Assembly (NCBI GenBank): GCA_038204465.1
Contig: JBBRCX010000002.1
Location: 32,002-96,001, forward strand
Length of the DNA: 64,000 bases
Direction: 5' to 3'
DNA from: JBBRCX01 sp038204465
GTDB lineage: Bacteria > Planctomycetota > Phycisphaerae > Tepidisphaerales > Tepidisphaeraceae
The notes below the pieces were generated by a model. That model was given only the letters and a program-made list of their open reading frames with translations, was not told where the DNA came from and did no database searches. Both the position numbers and the translations under genes were made by a program. Shown in pieces: positions 52,455 through 60,589 of this stretch (its first letter is position 1; every line of letters starts with the position of its first letter).

Positions 52455-52871
52455 ATGGTGCAGTCGACTCATTCAAACCGGTTCACGGTTCTGCTCGCCA
52501 ACGAGCAGGAGGAATGGCACCAGACCGTCCGAGGGTTGCTTGAGCCCCAGGGAGTGCAGACGATCTCGGCCCGGAATGGCCGCGAGGCCCTGCGGGTGAT
52601 CGAAAGCAAGCCGGTCCACGTTGCGGTGCTGGATGCCCAGATGCCGCAACTCGGCGGCCTGCAGGTTGTGAAGCTGATGCGCGAGTTGGAGAATGCCCCG
52701 CCGGCCATCCTCCTCGCCAATGAGCTCAACAGCTATCTGCTTCGCGAAGCGCTCGGCATGCACGTCTTCAGCGTGCTGTCCAAGCCGGTGGACTTCAATG
52801 TGCTGTTGGACGCGCTCGCACGCGTCCTGCGACGCTATCACCAGAGCCGCTGGCCGACGAATGAAGGCTAG
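52455..52871 (+). CDS. Single-domain response-regulator-like protein
   Basis: 138 residues, a receiver with D60 (VAVLDAQMP) and K110 (VLSKPVD). The acidic pair is replaced by N16/E17 and the Thr/Ser switch position by A88, so phosphorylation would be atypical. No output domain. It lies 118 bases before groES, possibly in one transcript. ATG 52455 is chosen from the fold; no clear ribosome-binding site. Confidence 0.87.
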   Translation: MVQSTHSNRFTVLLANEQEEWHQTVRGLLEPQGVQTISARNGREALRVIESKPVHVAVLDAQMPQLGGLQVVKLMRELENAPPAILLANELNSYLLREALGMHVFSVLSKPVDFNVLLDALARVLRRYHQSRWPTNEG

Positions 52872-52922
52872 ATGAACCGGCTGTCTCGTGATGAAAACGC
52901 GGCGGCAGAATCGAAAGACAAG

Positions 52923-52943
52923 CCCGGCGTGTGTGGCGCCGGG
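52923..52943 (+). promoter_or_regulatory. Hairpin upstream of groES
   Basis: CCCGGCG (52923-52929) pairs with CGCCGGG (52937-52943) around a TGTGTGG loop, 46 bases before the groES start. There is no CIRCE element (TTAGCACTC-N9-GAGTGCTAA) between the receiver gene and groES, so the operon may be controlled differently; the hairpin is a candidate leader structure. Confidence 0.35.
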
Positions 52944-52989
52944 ACCATGACGAAAACCGTTGAACCTCTGTATGCAAGGAGCAAGAGAC

Positions 52990-53280
52990 ATGGCAAAGCT
53001 GCGTCCCCTCGGCGACAAGATCCTCGTCAAGCGTGTCGAGGCCGAGAGCAAGACCAAGAGTGGAATCGTCCTCCCCGACACCGCCAAGGAAAAGCCCAAG
53101 CGCGGCAAGATCCTCAGCCTCGGAGATGGCAAGCGCCTCGAGACCGGCGAGCGCGCTCCCTTTAACGTGAAGAAGGGCGATGAAGTGATCTTCGCCAGCT
53201 ATGCCGGCACCGAGATCAAGCTGGACGGCGAAGAACTCATGATCATGAGCGAGGACGACATCCTCGCCGTGGTCGAATAA
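52990..53280 (+). CDS. groES: Co-chaperonin GroES
   Basis: 96 residues from ATG 52990 with AAGGAG nine bases upstream; the frame is open ten codons earlier but homologues start MAKLRPLGDKILVKR. The mobile loop (ESKTKSGIVLPD) and beta-barrel motifs (GDEVIFASYAGTEIK) are normal. It caps GroEL rings. groEL follows 101 bases later. Confidence 0.98.
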   Translation: MAKLRPLGDKILVKRVEAESKTKSGIVLPDTAKEKPKRGKILSLGDGKRLETGERAPFNVKKGDEVIFASYAGTEIKLDGEELMIMSEDDILAVVE

Positions 53281-53381
53281 CCGCGGGCGAAAACGGATTC
53301 GCGCATTGCCGCTAGCGCCGCCGCGGATCCCCGCTAGGAATTGAACGACACAACGAAGAAACGAACAGGAGACTCAGAATC

Positions 53382-55025
53382 ATGGCAGCCAAGCGTATTG
53401 CATTCGACCAGGAGGCCCGCGAGGCCATTCGCCGCGGCGTGGCTAAGCTTGCCCGCGCGGTGAAGGTCACCCTCGGACCCTCCGGCCGCAACGTCGTGCT
53501 CGAGAAATCCTTCGGATCACCCACCGTCACCAAGGACGGCGTCACCGTCGCCAAGGAAATCGAGCTGGAAGACTCGTACGAAAACATGGGCGCCCAGATG
53601 GTCAAGGAGGTCGCCAGCAAGACCTCCACCGTCGCCGGCGACGGAACCACCACCGCCACCGTTTATGCCGAGGCCATCTTCGCCGAAGGCCTGAAGAACG
53701 TCGCCAGCGGCGCCAACGCCACCCAGATCCAGAAGGGCATCGGCATTGCGGTCGACGCCATCGTCGAAGAGCTCCAGCGCATGAGCAAGAAGGTTGAGAA
53801 CAGCCGCGAAGTCGCCCAGGTCGGGGCCAGCTCCGCCAACCAGGACCAGCAGATCGGCCAGATGATCGCCGACGCGATGGACAAGGTCGGCAAGGACGGC
53901 GTCATTACCGTCGAAGAGGGCAAGAGCCTCGACACGACCGTTGAATTGGTCGAAGGCATGCAGTTCGACAAGGGCTACCTCAGCCCTCACTTCGTCACCG
54001 ATCCGAACACGATGGAAGCGGTCCTCGACGACTGCTACCTGCTCATCCACGAAAAGAAGATCAGCAGCGCTCGCGACCTCGTCCCCGTCCTCTCCAAGGC
54101 GGCCGAGCAGGGCAAGCCCATGCTCATCATCGCCGAGGACATCGAAGGCGAAGCCCTCGCGACGCTCGTCGTCAACAAGCTTCGCGGCACCCTCAAGGTC
54201 TGCGCCGTGAAGGCCCCCGGCTTCGGTGATCGCCGCAAGTCGATGCTCGAGGATGTCGCCATCGTCACCGGCGGCACCGCCATCTTTGAAGAACTCGGCA
54301 TCAAGCTCGAAAATATTGAGCTCAGCCAGCTCGGGCGCGCCAAGAAGGTGCGCGTCGACAAGGACAACACCACCATCATCGAAGGCGCCGGCGACGAGAA
54401 GGCCATCCGCGGCCGCATCCAGGCGCTCAAGACCGAGATCGACAACACCACCAGCGACTACGACCGCGAGAAACTTCAGGAGCGCCTCGCCAAGCTCGCG
54501 GGCGGCGTCGCCCAGATCAACGTCGGCGCAGCCACCGAAGTCGCCATGAAGGAAAAGAAGGCCCGCGTCGAAGACGCGCTTCACGCCTGCCGCGCAGCCG
54601 TCGAAGAGGGAATCCTCCCCGGCGGCGGCGTCGCGGTCATCCGCGCCGCGGCCAAGGTCCTCAACAACGCCAAGAGGAAGGCCAACAACGAAGACCAGAG
54701 CCTCGGCATCGAGATCGTCCGCCGGGCCGTCGAAGCCCCCATCAAGCAGATCGTCGAGAACGCCGGCGGCGACGGTGCCGTCGTGGCCCAGAAGGTGAAG
54801 GAGTCGAAGGAAGTCAACTTCGGCTACAACGCCCTCACCCACGAATACGGCGACCTCATGAAAATGGGCGTCATCGTCCCCACCAAGGTCGAACGCTCCG
54901 CCCTGCAGAACGCCGCGAGCATCGCGTCGCTCCTGCTGACCACCGACGCCATCGTCAGTGAAATCAAGGAAGACAAACCCGAACCCGCCGGCGCCCCCGG
55001 CGGCGGGATGGGCGGGATGTACTAA
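53382..55025 (+). CDS. groEL: Chaperonin GroEL
   Basis: 547 residues. ATP-binding motifs [17 protein letters not shown] and [11 protein letters not shown] and the hinge/apical motif [14 protein letters not shown] are in place; the C-terminus ends in the usual GGM repeat (GGGMGGMY). The ATG follows GGAGACTCAGAATC. It forms the operon with groES; a rho-independent terminator follows. Confidence 0.99.
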   Translation: MAAKRIAFDQEAREAIRRGVAKLARAVKVTLGPSGRNVVLEKSFGSPTVTKDGVTVAKEIELEDSYENMGAQMVKEVASKTSTVAGDGTTTATVYAEAIFAEGLKNVASGANATQIQKGIGIAVDAIVEELQRMSKKVENSREVAQVGASSANQDQQIGQMIADAMDKVGKDGVITVEEGKSLDTTVELVEGMQFDKGYLSPHFVTDPNTMEAVLDDCYLLIHEKKISSARDLVPVLSKAAEQGKPMLIIAEDIEGEALATLVVNKLRGTLKVCAVKAPGFGDRRKSMLEDVAIVTGGTAIFEELGIKLENIELSQLGRAKKVRVDKDNTTIIEGAGDEKAIRGRIQALKTEIDNTTSDYDREKLQERLAKLAGGVAQINVGAATEVAMKEKKARVEDALHACRAAVEEGILPGGGVAVIRAAAKVLNNAKRKANNEDQSLGIEIVRRAVEAPIKQIVENAGGDGAVVAQKVKESKEVNFGYNALTHEYGDLMKMGVIVPTKVERSALQNAASIASLLLTTDAIVSEIKEDKPEPAGAPGGGMGGMY

Positions 55026-55040
55026 GTTCAAACGTCAATC

Positions 55041-55081
55041 GAGCAGCCGATCGGCTAACCCCCGGTCGGCTGCTTTATTTT
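55041..55081 (+). terminator. Rho-independent terminator of groESL
   Basis: GCAGCCGA (55043-55050) pairs with TCGGCTGC (55066-55073), an inner TCGGCTAACCCCCGG acts as loop, then TTTATTTT. Seventeen bases after the groEL stop. Textbook form. Confidence 0.85.
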
Positions 55082-55097
55082 GGGGAGGGGACCGCTC

Positions 55098-55131
55098 GTA
55101 GGGGCGGGTTTCCAACCCGCCCGCTTTTTCT
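55098..55131. repeat. Dispersed hairpin repeat (GGCGGGTT type)
   Basis: GTAGGGGCGGGTTTCCAACCC then GCCCGCTTTTTC: GGCGGGTT (55103-55110) pairs with AACCCGCC (55114-55121), and a T-run follows on the plus strand, so it may terminate transcription too. Confidence 0.6.
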
Positions 55132-55479
55132 GATGTCTTTCCCCGACCTTCGCCACGCTATCCACCGCTTTTACCCCCGCCACGCGCCAAAATCCCAATC
55201 CGCACCCATCTCGCCCCCAACTGCCATCCATGGCCCAACCATCCGACCCCCAACCCACCGCCAGCAAAGCGCCTTCCGGGCCCCAAACACCCGCCGCCGC
55301 CACCCCGGACCATCTCCATCCCCTCACCGCCGTCCGCCGCCCAACTCCCAGTCGCTTCCCACACCCACACCAAAATTCACGAAGAAAAAAAGAACCAATC
55401 ATTCCATAACAGCCCGAACACGATACGATCAAATCCGAACGGCAGGGGGCTAGCCTTAAAACTTCCTCACTCTGAAGCC
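55132..55479. other. Gene-free stretch after groESL
   Basis: About 350 bases of C-rich sequence with little coding signal; the minus-strand frame 55055-55432 and plus-strand frame 55133-55453 are compositionally biased (Pro/His/Arg or Gly/Trp) and look spurious. A GAAGAAAAAAAGAACCAATC stretch near 55380 could be part of a promoter. Confidence 0.45.
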
Positions 55480-55850
55480 ATGAGGCCGCGCTACGGCCAC
55501 CTCACCCGACGCCCCGGGCCCCGCGCCGTCCCGCTCAGCAGGAGCTCACCGACCCCGCCGCCCTCGCCACCGGCCGGCGCGTCCTCGCAACCGCTCTCCT
55601 CCGCCTCAGCCTCAGCAGTCGCGGCGCCACCAACGAAACCATCGACTACCTCGTCACCAGCCTCGGCATCGAAACCGAGATGGCCGACGCCGCCGCCGAC
55701 CTCGGCAAAGAAGCCCGCAAACTCCGCATCAAATACGAAAACCTCATAGACCAATCCCGCTCCCGACCCGCCGATGTCATCGCACCCGAACCGAACACCA
55801 GCGAGGCGCCCGCATACCCAAGCTGCCCCCAAGCCGACGCCGATGCTTGA
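55480..55850 (+). pseudogene. Small helical protein gene with one frameshift
   Basis: The start ATG 55480 gives MRPRYGHLTRRPGPRAVPLS in one frame; near 55540-55546 the coherent protein moves to another frame reading QQELTDPAALATGRRVLATA and on to KEARKLRIKYENL before a stop at 55850. Both halves are of good protein quality, and each frame loses it beyond the switch. One missing (or two extra) bases would make a protein of about 123 residues. Family not recognised; it is helical and charged. It may be a decaying gene or a sequencing error. Confidence 0.6.
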
Positions 55851-55913
55851 TTCACAACACAATTGTCGGCCTGTCCGCGCAATCAGGTATACTCCACAAC
55901 GGCTTTCTCACTC

Positions 55914-56429
55914 ATGGAGAAGATCCCGTCATATCTTCTGAATCTCGCTGGCGAGTACCGGGTCTGCAGTGAGTTGAACAAGCGCGGCGTGTTCGCGACT
56001 GTTACTTACGGTAATCACAAAGGTGTTGACGTTTACGCGATCAGCGATCGACAAGAACGGGCTCTAAGGATCGAGGTAAAAACAAGTCAGCAAGGGAACT
56101 TCGTCACCAAGATCTCTCAGAAGCGTTTGGCGAAGAATCCGACAGCTCCGGACTTCTGGGTGCTTTTCCAGATCATTCGCAATGGCGATGAATCCTTCAC
56201 CGAGCGGTTCTTTGTGCTTTCGAACAAGGATATCTGTTCCGTGCAAGCGGCTCGCAATAGGAAATATGCGAAAGGCTATTTTGCGCGGCATAAATGCAAG
56301 CCGGATTTTACGAAGGGTGTAGACAACGTGAAGTTGAGCGATGTGCTGAAGTACGAGGACGACTGGTCGAAGATTGTTCAGCGTTTCAGTCGCGCCGAAC
56401 GTGCACACCGCGTTAGAGCTTCTCGTTAA
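55914..56429 (+). CDS. PD-(D/E)XK nuclease-like protein
   Basis: 171 residues from ATG 55914. A short helix, then a core matching the restriction-endonuclease-like fold: GVDVYAI with D39 and LRIEVKTSQ with E54 and K56 (D...ExK), with conserved flanks AGEYRVCSELNKRG and the later Lys-rich helices. It is visibly less GC-rich than the genes around it. It is not next to a methyltransferase, toxin or CRISPR array. Possibly a defence or DNA-repair nuclease acquired by transfer. Confidence 0.75.
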   Translation: MEKIPSYLLNLAGEYRVCSELNKRGVFATVTYGNHKGVDVYAISDRQERALRIEVKTSQQGNFVTKISQKRLAKNPTAPDFWVLFQIIRNGDESFTERFFVLSNKDICSVQAARNRKYAKGYFARHKCKPDFTKGVDNVKLSDVLKYEDDWSKIVQRFSRAERAHRVRASR

Positions 56430-56433
56430 GGGG

Positions 56434-57033
56434 TTACGCGGGCGTGCCTGGCAGGCCCGGCATCGCCAGCCCGCACTCCGGGCATCGCTCCGTGCTCGCC
56501 CGCAGGTCATACCCGCACCCAACACAGAATTTCCCTTCTTGCCGCCTCCGCCGGCGCAATCGCCTCATCGCCATCCACCCCGGCAGCGCCGCCGTCAGCA
56601 TGACCGGGACGGCCCACGGCATCGTCACGCTTCGTATCACGCTCGCCGGCAATTCACCGCCTTTGCGCTCCTGCACAAACTGAAACCCCAGCCCGCTGAT
56701 CGCCCCGGGATACGACGTCGCCGTCGACGAGAGCATCGGATACCACGGCTTCTCCAACCGATGCACGAACGCGCGCGCCGGCCGGCTCGAGCGCCCGAGG
56801 TTCTTCAGATCATCCGGCCGACGCAGGATTTCGTACGAATTCAGGAAGACCATCAGCCCGCCCTTGCCCGAGCGGACGTTCAAGTGCCGGTGCACTTCGT
56901 ACAGGCCGGGAGGCGTATGCGTCTCCGCGTCGAACCGATCGCACTGGCGATAGCTCCGCACCCACGCCGCGACGCAGCCTGCGCACAGCAGCAGTGAGAG
57001 GACGCCGAAGGTGAGACGGAGCCAGCGCCACAT
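56434..57033 (-). CDS. Membrane protein with C-terminal zinc ribbon
   Basis: 199 residues. An N-terminal helix (LRLTFGVLSLLLCAGCV), an ectodomain, a second helix (VTMPWAVPVMLTAALPGWMAM) and a cytoplasmic basic stretch (RRLRRRRR) leading to a CxxC...CxxC ribbon (CVGCGYDLRASTERCPECG). This layout recurs as uncharacterised proteins in Phycisphaerae. Function unknown. Its stop lies four bases from the end of the nuclease gene. Confidence 0.8.
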   Translation of the reverse strand: MWRWLRLTFGVLSLLLCAGCVAAWVRSYRQCDRFDAETHTPPGLYEVHRHLNVRSGKGGLMVFLNSYEILRRPDDLKNLGRSSRPARAFVHRLEKPWYPMLSSTATSYPGAISGLGFQFVQERKGGELPASVIRSVTMPWAVPVMLTAALPGWMAMRRLRRRRRQEGKFCVGCGYDLRASTERCPECGLAMPGLPGTPA

Positions 57034-57170
57034 GAATGTATGACCAGACGCCCCCCGCGCGCCGGAGTTTCATCCCCTGCGCTCGCGCCCGTTTCTCCGC
57101 GGCCAACAACGCAAGAGCACGAACAATGACGATATCATTACGAATCGAGCACGAACTGGGCGCGAAAAAT

Positions 57171-57195
57171 GGGCGGGTTTGAAACCTGCCCCTGC
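57171..57195. repeat. Dispersed hairpin repeat (GGGCGGGTTT type)
   Basis: GGGCGGGTTT followed by GAAACCTGCCCCT, an imperfect palindrome related to the copies at 44446 and 55098. In the promoter region of the next gene. Confidence 0.55.
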
Positions 57196-57255
57196 CAGGA
57201 ACCTCGGCGTCTCTGAAACGAGCCCGCCGGAGCGCGCACTCGCTATCATCTCCCT

Positions 57256-57627
57256 GTGCCCCAGCGTTCGTACTACACCTCTCCCGCCGGACGAATCGTC
57301 GCTCTGCTCGGGGCCGTCCTGCTCCTCCTCCTGGCGCTGGTGCTCACCAGGATGTCGTTCGACACGGTCTGGGCCGGCCACACCGTCTTCCGCGTACGCC
57401 GCGGCGGACGCATTTCCATCGACGGCTGGCGCGCGTACCTCCACGCCTTCGCGGGCTTGCTCTTCGCCCTCTACTGCCTCACCGTGAGTATCTGCTGCAT
57501 CCGCGGCGCGCTGACCCCCGAGCGCTTCGGCCCCGATTTCGAGCGATTTATCGCCGCCGCCAGGGTCTTCCTCCTCGCCGCCGGCGCCGCCGCCCTCACC
57601 CTCGCGCTCTCCCTGTTCTTCCGCTGA
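57256..57627 (+). CDS. Small multi-pass membrane protein
   Basis: 123 residues from GTG 57256. Three hydrophobic helices are clear: VALLGAVLLLLLALVL near 15-30, AYLHAFAGLLFALYCLTVSI near 60-80 and AARVFLLAAGAAALTLALSLF at the end, around a basic loop RVRRGG. No domain recognised. No good ribosome-binding site, so moderate confidence only. Confidence 0.55.
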   Translation: MPQRSYYTSPAGRIVALLGAVLLLLLALVLTRMSFDTVWAGHTVFRVRRGGRISIDGWRAYLHAFAGLLFALYCLTVSICCIRGALTPERFGPDFERFIAAARVFLLAAGAAALTLALSLFFR

Positions 57628-57989
57628 CCGCGCCACTACATCCGCTTCCTCCGCACGTACCGTCAGGTTTCAACCTGCCGGCGCACCCCCAATCCGCCCT
57701 CCACACGAATGCATTTCCCGCAGAAATGAAGCGAAAAAACTTCGGATCGCTCGTCACGCGACGTAAGGATCTCGACGCCATCCCCCGCTCGCCAGTTTAG
57801 CCGTCGCGCCCACGCGACGTGCATCGCTCCCTGAACAATCGCAACTCACGTCCACCTCAATCCGCGCAGGGCCTCACACCGTCAAGCCACCGCCCATACC
57901 CGCCCACGTCAGCTCATCTCAACCCATTTCCTTGAATTGTTTCCCCTTCGCGTCTTCGCGCCTTCGCGTTTAATCCTCTTCCCTCACCA
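57628..57989. other. Repeat-filled gene-free stretch
   Basis: This interval contains the second copy of TTAGCCGTCGCGCCCACGCG followed by ACGTG (57797-57821) and the TTCGCGTCTTCGCGCCTTCG array (57948-57967). Otherwise nothing with coding character. The region collects dispersed elements. Confidence 0.5.
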
Positions 57990-58028
57990 AAAAATACGGG
58001 CGACTCGTCGTGTGTGTCGAGTCGCCCG
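57990..58028 (-). terminator. Terminator of the MamK-like gene
   Basis: CGGGCGACTCG (57997-58007) pairs with CGAGTCGCCCG (58018-58028); on the minus strand a TATTTTTTGG run follows. It stands about 75 bases after the MamK-like gene's stop. Confidence 0.8.
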
Positions 58029-58103
58029 GGGATACGGGCTCGTGGCGGAGTGGATGCCGCCGAGCCCCCCGATGAGTTGTTATGCCCACAGCTAGTTTAT
58101 GCC

Positions 58104-59228
58104 TTACCGCAGCTGCTGCCAATACTCCGCCGGCATGTCCATCGCCAGCTGCAGCGCCCCGTTGGCCCCCGCATACAACGGCTCTTCCACAACCGTCACG
58201 CGGCCCCCGCCGACAGTCTGCAGGCCATCTTCGATCTTCTTGTTTAGCCCGTCGAGCTGCCCGCCGCCGCCGGATAGCACGATGTTGTTGCGCAGCCGTT
58301 CCTGGAACTCAGGATTGAAGCTGGAGACCAGCTTGTGGATCGCGTCGAGGATTGGCTGCACGATGATCGTGCACGCGGTCCGCATCTCATCGGTCACGTC
58401 GTGCATCACCGGCCGCCCGTTCACCGGCATCGACACTTCGATCTTGTCCTTGGCATCGGAGACGAAGCCGTACTGCTCCTTCATCTGCTTGCACATGTTC
58501 ACGGTAAGCTGCGCGTTGGGATATCGCTTCTGGATCAGGTCGAACAGCTTCTGGTCGATCGCGTCGCCCGCGATCTTCAGGCTGATCTCGTCTTCGTCGC
58601 CCGGCACCGTCCCGTGCATGCGGCAAAGGTCGGTGGTGCCGGCGCCGATGTCGATCACCAGCACGTCGCTCATGCGCTCGAGGCCATACGCCACTGAGAA
58701 CGGCTCGCTGACGATCATCACGCTGTCGAGCACTTCGCGGGCCGCCTCGAGCATCGCCTGCTTGTTTTTCTGCGTCGCCTGCGACGGCACACCCACCACC
58801 CCGTACAGGACCTGGTCGCGTCCGGGCTCGATGGCATCCACCAGGTGCTTGAGCAGCATCTTGGCCGCTTCCAGGTTTCGTTTCTGGTCCTCCGCGGGCG
58901 CGTTGTCGCCGTCCTGTGTGCCCTTGATCACGCCCTTTTCCAGCGGGCGATAGAGATCCACCGCGAGGCGGTTATCCAGCGCGTGCTTGCCGTAGATGAC
59001 GTCGGTCTTGAGGAACTTGCGGCTCACCGGGTCCTTCGCCCAGCCGACGTAACTCTCGACGGTCTTGCGCGCCCCGCTCATCGAGACGATCGAGCTCCGC
59101 GACGTGCCCATGTCGATGCCCAGCAGCAGGGCGTTCTCGGCCGCGCCGGTGTCCGTGTCTTCCCGCGAGGCCAGAATGGGCTTGCCCGGCGTCGGCCGGG
59201 TCGTCTGCGTCTGCGCTGCTTCACTCAT
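58104..59228 (-). CDS. MamK-family actin-like ATPase
   Basis: 374 residues from ATG 59228 (AGGAG seven bases upstream). Actin/Hsp70 fold motifs are present: phosphate 1 LLLGIDMGTSRSSI (35-48), phosphate 2 VIDIGAGTTDL (D193), adenosine-binding LSGGGGQLDGL, and connecting VVGVPSQATQKNKQAM and VSEPFSVAYGLERM. These, with GTVPGDEDEISL and the terminal MPAEYWQQL, match the magnetosome protein MamK more closely than MreB, ParM or FtsA, by my recollection of those sequences. The first 30 residues are an extra polar extension. MamK polymerises into filaments that position magnetosomes. No magnetosome genes are in this window. Confidence 0.85.
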   Translation of the reverse strand: MSEAAQTQTTRPTPGKPILASREDTDTGAAENALLLGIDMGTSRSSIVSMSGARKTVESYVGWAKDPVSRKFLKTDVIYGKHALDNRLAVDLYRPLEKGVIKGTQDGDNAPAEDQKRNLEAAKMLLKHLVDAIEPGRDQVLYGVVGVPSQATQKNKQAMLEAAREVLDSVMIVSEPFSVAYGLERMSDVLVIDIGAGTTDLCRMHGTVPGDEDEISLKIAGDAIDQKLFDLIQKRYPNAQLTVNMCKQMKEQYGFVSDAKDKIEVSMPVNGRPVMHDVTDEMRTACTIIVQPILDAIHKLVSSFNPEFQERLRNNIVLSGGGGQLDGLNKKIEDGLQTVGGGRVTVVEEPLYAGANGALQLAMDMPAEYWQQLR

Positions 59229-59495
59229 GGTGCTGCTCCTGGAAAAAGTTCGCTGGCCGGGAAGGCCCTGCCCGGAGAAATTCCGGCGTAGGTTACCACG
59301 AGCAACAGCCCTTCGCACAACAAAACCGCGCCGATGAGACATCGTCCGGTAAAACCGATCAAAGCGTCGGAAAGCGGTGCGGATTTGTGCGATCCTCCGC
59401 GAATCAGAGCGCGCGAATCGGCCCCCGGCGTGGCCGAGTGCTGCCGAAGCGGAAGGGGGTGCGCGTTCTCAGGATGGTCTGGCGTCGTGGAAAGC
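59229..59495. other. Spacer between the two filament-locus genes
   Basis: 267 bases separate the MamK-like gene from its upstream neighbour on the same strand. It may hold a separate promoter for the former. No gene is visible. Confidence 0.4.
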
Positions 59496-60305
59496 TTAAA
59501 GGCTGGATGCGCCGTTGCCCTCTTCGGGCGAGGCGCCGGGTGGCTCTTCGATGCTGCGGACCAGGTCCAGGTTCGACTTGAAGATCTGCAGCAACACCTC
59601 GTGCTGCGGCCCCTCCTCCTGTTGCGTCGGAACGCGCCGCCGGACCGGTCCTCCGCCCCCGCGGCCGATGTTTCGCGCCACCACCGTCAGCGAAGCCATG
59701 AGCGCTTCCGCCTGACGAACCACCCCCGACAGCCGGGCGATCTGCTGATCGAGATCGCCGTGAGGAGTGGCGGGGCGGATCGGTGCTGACGGAGCCGGCG
59801 CCGGCACGCCCGCCATGCTGTCCGACAGTCGCCCATCCGCGAAGCGCATTCCCGCGATGCTGTCGGCGTTGCGCTGGCTGGCGATGTTCCGATCGTCGCT
59901 GAACAATCCGCGGATCGCCGTCGCCACCCGCTCGCGCGTCGCCAGCCCTCCCTCGTCCTGCGAATGGCTCAACGCCAGCGCGGAATCGACCACCTGCGAC
60001 ACGCGCCGGCGGATCTTGTCCCGGTCGATGACCCAAACCTTCTTGCCGCGATAGCGCTCGGTCAGATCGTCGAACGCGACTTGCGTGCTGCTGGAATCGA
60101 ACGCGCTCTCCAGCGCCTCGGCAAACTCGGGCGCGTCGGGAAGTTCTTCACCAAGATTGAGCGGCTCGGGATCGGCAGTGAGCGATTCGGTGACGATGCC
60201 GTTGTCCGCCAGCGCGTTGATGGCGGCGTCGTTGTTGGCGCCTTCCACGTGTCCTTCGACGACGCGGCCAGTCTCGCGAATGAGGCCTCGGAATAGGTAT
60301 CGCAC
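59496..60305 (-). CDS. Protein with GspF/PilC-like N-terminus, upstream of MamK-like gene
   Basis: 269 residues from GTG 60305. Residues 1-45 (RYLFRGLIRETGRVVEGHVE) have the pattern of the N-terminal segment of type II secretion/type IV pilus GspF/PilC (aromatic core, G..V.G, A...L...G). There are no membrane helices; the middle (KKVWVIDRDKIRRRVSQVVD) is charged, and the C-terminal part has a probable coiled-coil (DLDQQIARLSGVVRQAEALM) and disordered Gly/Arg/Glu regions. It could be a filament partner or adaptor. Same orientation as, and upstream of, the MamK-like gene. Confidence 0.7.
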   Translation of the reverse strand: MRYLFRGLIRETGRVVEGHVEGANNDAAINALADNGIVTESLTADPEPLNLGEELPDAPEFAEALESAFDSSSTQVAFDDLTERYRGKKVWVIDRDKIRRRVSQVVDSALALSHSQDEGGLATRERVATAIRGLFSDDRNIASQRNADSIAGMRFADGRLSDSMAGVPAPAPSAPIRPATPHGDLDQQIARLSGVVRQAEALMASLTVVARNIGRGGGGPVRRRVPTQQEEGPQHEVLLQIFKSNLDLVRSIEEPPGASPEEGNGASSL

Positions 60306-60589
60306 GGCGTAGGTTCCCGTTTCTAAAGACCCCGGTGCTTCTTACTTATCGCGTGTTTGAGCGCCCGTCCATTAATGCGGGACGCGAGATATCGAACTCG
60401 GGCCACACCCGCCTGAATCGCTCCCGCCCGCATCGGGCTTCTCAAATGAGTTCTCAAACGACCAACACCGCCCGCCCGCGGGTGGCCTGATTCCTGGCGG
60501 CGCGCGAGGAGGCCGGCCTTACACCGGCCGGCCTCCGTCGAACTCATGTGCGGCGTTATTCTGCCACCGCCTGCCAGGCTTCGCCAGTC
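60306..60589. terminator. Convergence-free spacer with strong hairpin
   Basis: GGAGGCCGG pairs with CCGGCCTCC in the segment 60508-60536, just after the beta-helix gene (minus strand). There is no T-tract, so this may be a structural end rather than an intrinsic terminator. The rest of the spacer shows nothing else. Confidence 0.4.

Noticed and set aside
52872..53165. A 97-codon frame starting between the receiver gene and groES
   Set aside because: It overlaps most of groES out of frame and becomes Arg/Gln-rich; shadow of groES.
53517..55031. A 504-codon minus-strand frame over groEL
   Set aside because: Antisense of groEL, with a Gly/Val/Asp/Leu bias and no motif.
55055..55432. A 125-codon minus-strand frame and a matching plus-strand one after groEL
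   Set aside because: Strong Gly/Trp or Pro/His bias and overlap with the groESL terminator and a dispersed hairpin.
57940..57980. TTCGCG array as a CRISPR-like repeat
   Set aside because: Only short tandem motifs without regularly spaced unique spacers; no cas genes nearby. No CRISPR array seen in the window.
60360..60460. Possible tRNA around a CGAGATATCGAACTCG string
   Set aside because: No consistent acceptor stem, D-arm or GTTCGAATC T-loop could be placed; no tRNA or rRNA gene is visible in the window.
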